A stretch of 6,892 nucleotides of DNA, from contig JAHWIB010000056.1 in assembly GCA_019322815.1 (NCBI GenBank), forward strand, positions 1 through 6,892, read 5' to 3'. The notes under the pieces were generated by a model. It had not been told where the DNA came from. It ran no database searches and saw only the letters and a list, made by a program, of their open reading frames with translations. Below are positions 5,242 to 6,892 of the stretch, one piece after another. The translations under genes were made by a program, and so were the position numbers. Source of the stretch: Candidatus Woesearchaeota archaeon (GTDB taxonomy: Archaea; Nanobdellota; Nanobdellia; Woesearchaeales; WJKL01). Numbering within the stretch: the first letter of the stretch is position 1; each line of letters opens with the position of its first letter.

Positions 5242-6891
5242 TTATTTAACTGATTTTTGCAGTTCCCCCATTGTAATTTGTTGAATATCTCTTTCACACG
5301 TTAAAGGCAAAATAGCAACATTCTCTCTATTTCCAAAACTCTGTCTTAATTTACCCACATAACTATTATTTTCTGTATAAAGCAAATGAACTCTGTGAGT
5401 TTGAGGAATCCCTAAAACAGCATTAACAAACCTATCCAGATTTCTTATATCCATATCAGAAATAATACTAATATCATATTCTCCTTCACTTTCTCTTAAA
5501 ACTCCTTCTAAAAATCTTGGATTAAATGTTGTCCCGCCATCACTTGAGTATCTTCTTAATTCTCTATGAACAGCTTCTCTGTCTTTTGTTGGATTTGTTA
5601 AATGATCATTACTTCCAAAACTATAAACAGCAACTCTTGAGCCATTTAATAAGTAAGCATTTGAGATTGCAGTTGCACCGACAATATGCTGATAAATTCT
5701 TCTTGAGGGCGCAATTACTTCATTCCCTGTTGGCATAAACATACTTGGAGAATTATCAATAACTAAAAAACTATCTGGAACAGATTCATTATCTCCATAA
5801 ACTTCTCCTTCTTTCTTAACCCATTTTTTTGTGATTCCAGGAAGTATTCCTGGAGTACTAAAAGCATCTACTTCTGTAATTGGATCTCCAACTTCAAAAC
5901 TTGTGTGACTATAAGGATATAAAGTTCCATTTTTATGCATTGGTTTTTTTCTGATTGGAATTGCATGTTTCTCAGCTAAAGCAGTATAAAAATTGTCTGC
6001 AAGTTGGGTTATTCCTCTGCCCGAACCTGCTCTCTTTCCCATGGCATGCGTTGGTTGTCCTTGCTGTCCTGAACTTTCCTGCTCTTCTCCTTCGTTTAAA
6101 ACTTGCCTAACTACTTCTTCATATTCTTGAGGATTTGAACATTCTTGGGCAAATTGCTTTAATCCTTCTCTTACCTGATTATCAGTAAATCCTTCTAATC
6201 CATTGCCACTTCCCTGACAAGGTTTTCCCTGACCATCTCCCTTTCCTTGACTCTGTCCCTCTCCTTGGCCGTCTTGACCTTCTCCTTGTTTATTATCCTG
6301 TTGAGGTGGTTGATAATCTTTTAGAACTTGTGCAAATCTTCTAAAATTATCTGTTTCCCTAGCCTTACTTGTATAATCAATATCCTTTAGTTTTTCAATC
6401 AAACTTCTTTCCTCATCACTAGGCCTTATTCCCAAAGCACCTTTAACTTTCTCGGTTAGACTTCTTTCTTTTGGTTCAACACCTAAATCCTGTCCTGAAA
6501 CTTCTTGATACAACCCATACATCAATCTTCCAAAAGAATCTCCTTCAGGCAACCCATAAGCCTTCCTCATCTTTGCAGTTGCAGGGTGTTTTCTTTCATT
6601 AAGCATATAAATATTTGTCTGAGCTTCTGTAAAAGCACTTCTAAGTTCACTTACCTTATGCCCATCAGCAATTCCTTGAGCAGATTTTTGCAGTCTTAAA
6701 ACATTCAAAACACTTCCAGGAAATTTCATAAAATGAGTTAATTCATGTGTTAAAACTTCATTTAAAGATTCTTCAGGAGGAATTCCATGTTCTTCAAATC
6801 CCTTAATAAAAGGTTCGCTCACAGTTACTTCTAAATTCTTAATGTCCATTGAACCATTTGATTCATCTTCAACTAACTTTGGATGTGGCAA
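5242..6891 (-). CDS. HExxH metallopeptidase-like and vWA-domain protein, N-terminus cut by window edge
   Basis: The open frame reaches the right edge; the apparent TTG start at 6891 is probably internal, so the gene likely begins outside. Numbering from 6891, residues 47-57 (LTHELTHFMKF) hold an HExxH zinc motif (H49, E50, H53); E89 in FTEAQTNIY could be a third ligand. Residues 193-230 are a Gln/Gly-rich flexible linker with GQG/GEG units, and a second such stretch spans 268-282. Residues 373-549 are a von Willebrand A domain with an intact metal-ion site: DNSPS (D379, S381, S383), GGTTF (T454/T455) and ISDMD (D479). Metallopeptidase-like plus vWA fusions (DUF2201-like) usually act with MoxR-type AAA+ ATPases, the vWA site binding partners through a metal. 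A MoxR gene may lie just upstream, outside the window. The stop is 1 nt before the DGR-target-like gene, so the two are likely co-expressed and physically linked. Peptidase activity is inferred from the motif alone. Confidence 0.85.
   Translation of the reverse strand: MPHPKLVEDESNGSMDIKNLEVTVSEPFIKGFEEHGIPPEESLNEVLTHELTHFMKFPGSVLNVLRLQKSAQGIADGHKVSELRSAFTEAQTNIYMLNERKHPATAKMRKAYGLPEGDSFGRLMYGLYQEVSGQDLGVEPKERSLTEKVKGALGIRPSDEERSLIEKLKDIDYTSKARETDNFRRFAQVLKDYQPPQQDNKQGEGQDGQGEGQSQGKGDGQGKPCQGSGNGLEGFTDNQVREGLKQFAQECSNPQEYEEVVRQVLNEGEEQESSGQQGQPTHAMGKRAGSGRGITQLADNFYTALAEKHAIPIRKKPMHKNGTLYPYSHTSFEVGDPITEVDAFSTPGILPGITKKWVKKEGEVYGDNESVPDSFLVIDNSPSMFMPTGNEVIAPSRRIYQHIVGATAISNAYLLNGSRVAVYSFGSNDHLTNPTKDREAVHRELRRYSSDGGTTFNPRFLEGVLRESEGEYDISIISDMDIRNLDRFVNAVLGIPQTHRVHLLYTENNSYVGKLRQSFGNRENVAILPLTCERDIQQITMGELQKSVK
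6202..6300 (-). repeat. Low-complexity Gln/Gly-rich linker coding repeat
   Basis: Thirty-three codons encode degenerate repeats of Gly-Gln-Gly, Gly-Glu-Gly and Gln-Ser-Gln-Gly type with scattered Lys and Asp. This marks a flexible hinge between the metallopeptidase-like and vWA parts of the protein. Such repeats can vary in length between strains by replication slippage. Confidence 0.55.
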
Positions 6892-6892
6892 T

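Noticed and set aside
4371..5297. Longer start of the DGR-target-like protein at GTG 5297
   Set aside because: It would overlap the vWA gene by 56 nt, has no ribosome site, and the ATG at 5240 sits 1 nt after the vWA stop, matching the spacing seen at another gene junction in this window.
5526..5738. Plus-strand open frame of 70 codons
   Set aside because: It is antisense to the vWA domain, whose metal-site residues show that the minus strand is the coding strand.
6505..6699. Plus-strand open frame of 64 codons
   Set aside because: It is antisense to the metallopeptidase-like part of the vWA protein, with no support of its own.
1..6892. CRISPR array, insertion sequence or DGR template repeat inside the window
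   Set aside because: I saw no regularly spaced repeats, transposase motifs, terminal inverted repeats, or second copy of the GC-rich cassette on either strand.

Overview
The window looks archaeal, most likely from an AT-rich DPANN-type genome such as the Pacearchaeota/Woesearchaeota group. Two divergent promoters at about 3991-4080 each have a TATA-like box centred 25-26 nt before a start codon, with no Shine-Dalgarno (SD) sequence. This is the leaderless arrangement common in archaea. Genes inside the left operon, by contrast, have good SD sequences. The lineage is inferred from gene style and cannot be proved from the window.

Left block, minus strand, 3970 down past position 1. Four genes are packed as one transcription unit: a winged-HTH regulator like the AbiEi antitoxin, an AbiEii-like nucleotidyltransferase, the type I methyltransferase subunit HsdM, and a gene that runs off the left edge. 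The last gene is a 313-codon open frame carrying an R-x4-H motif (RNNFLH) typical of HEPN ribonuclease domains. Junctions are an 8-nt overlap, a 4-nt ATGA overlap and a 1-nt gap. The block reads as a defence operon combining an AbiE-like toxin-antitoxin pair, DNA methylation and a possible RNase. No hsdS or hsdR is visible. A perfect inverted repeat with 10-bp arms covers the start codon of the regulator, and a matching half-site overlaps its promoter, which suggests autoregulation.

Middle, 3971-4370. A 127-bp divergent promoter region separates the defence operon from a small plus-strand winged-HTH regulator. The reading frame of that regulator continues past its domain into the antisense strand of the next block.

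Right block, minus strand, from the right edge down to 4371. A protein with an HExxH metallopeptidase-like motif, a Gln/Gly-rich linker and a C-terminal von Willebrand A (vWA) domain is followed after 1 nt by a 289-residue protein. The last ~39 codons of that protein form a GC-rich cassette rich in Tyr, Trp, Asn, Asp and Arg codons, ending in a GC hairpin. This looks like the variable region of a diversity-generating retroelement (DGR) target. The reverse transcriptase and template repeat are not in the window. The pairing of a vWA protein with a DGR target recalls the reported vWA-MoxR conflict systems, in which a diversified C-type-lectin-like protein acts with a vWA protein and an AAA+ ATPase. 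This right-hand block is the best candidate for an unusual system here.
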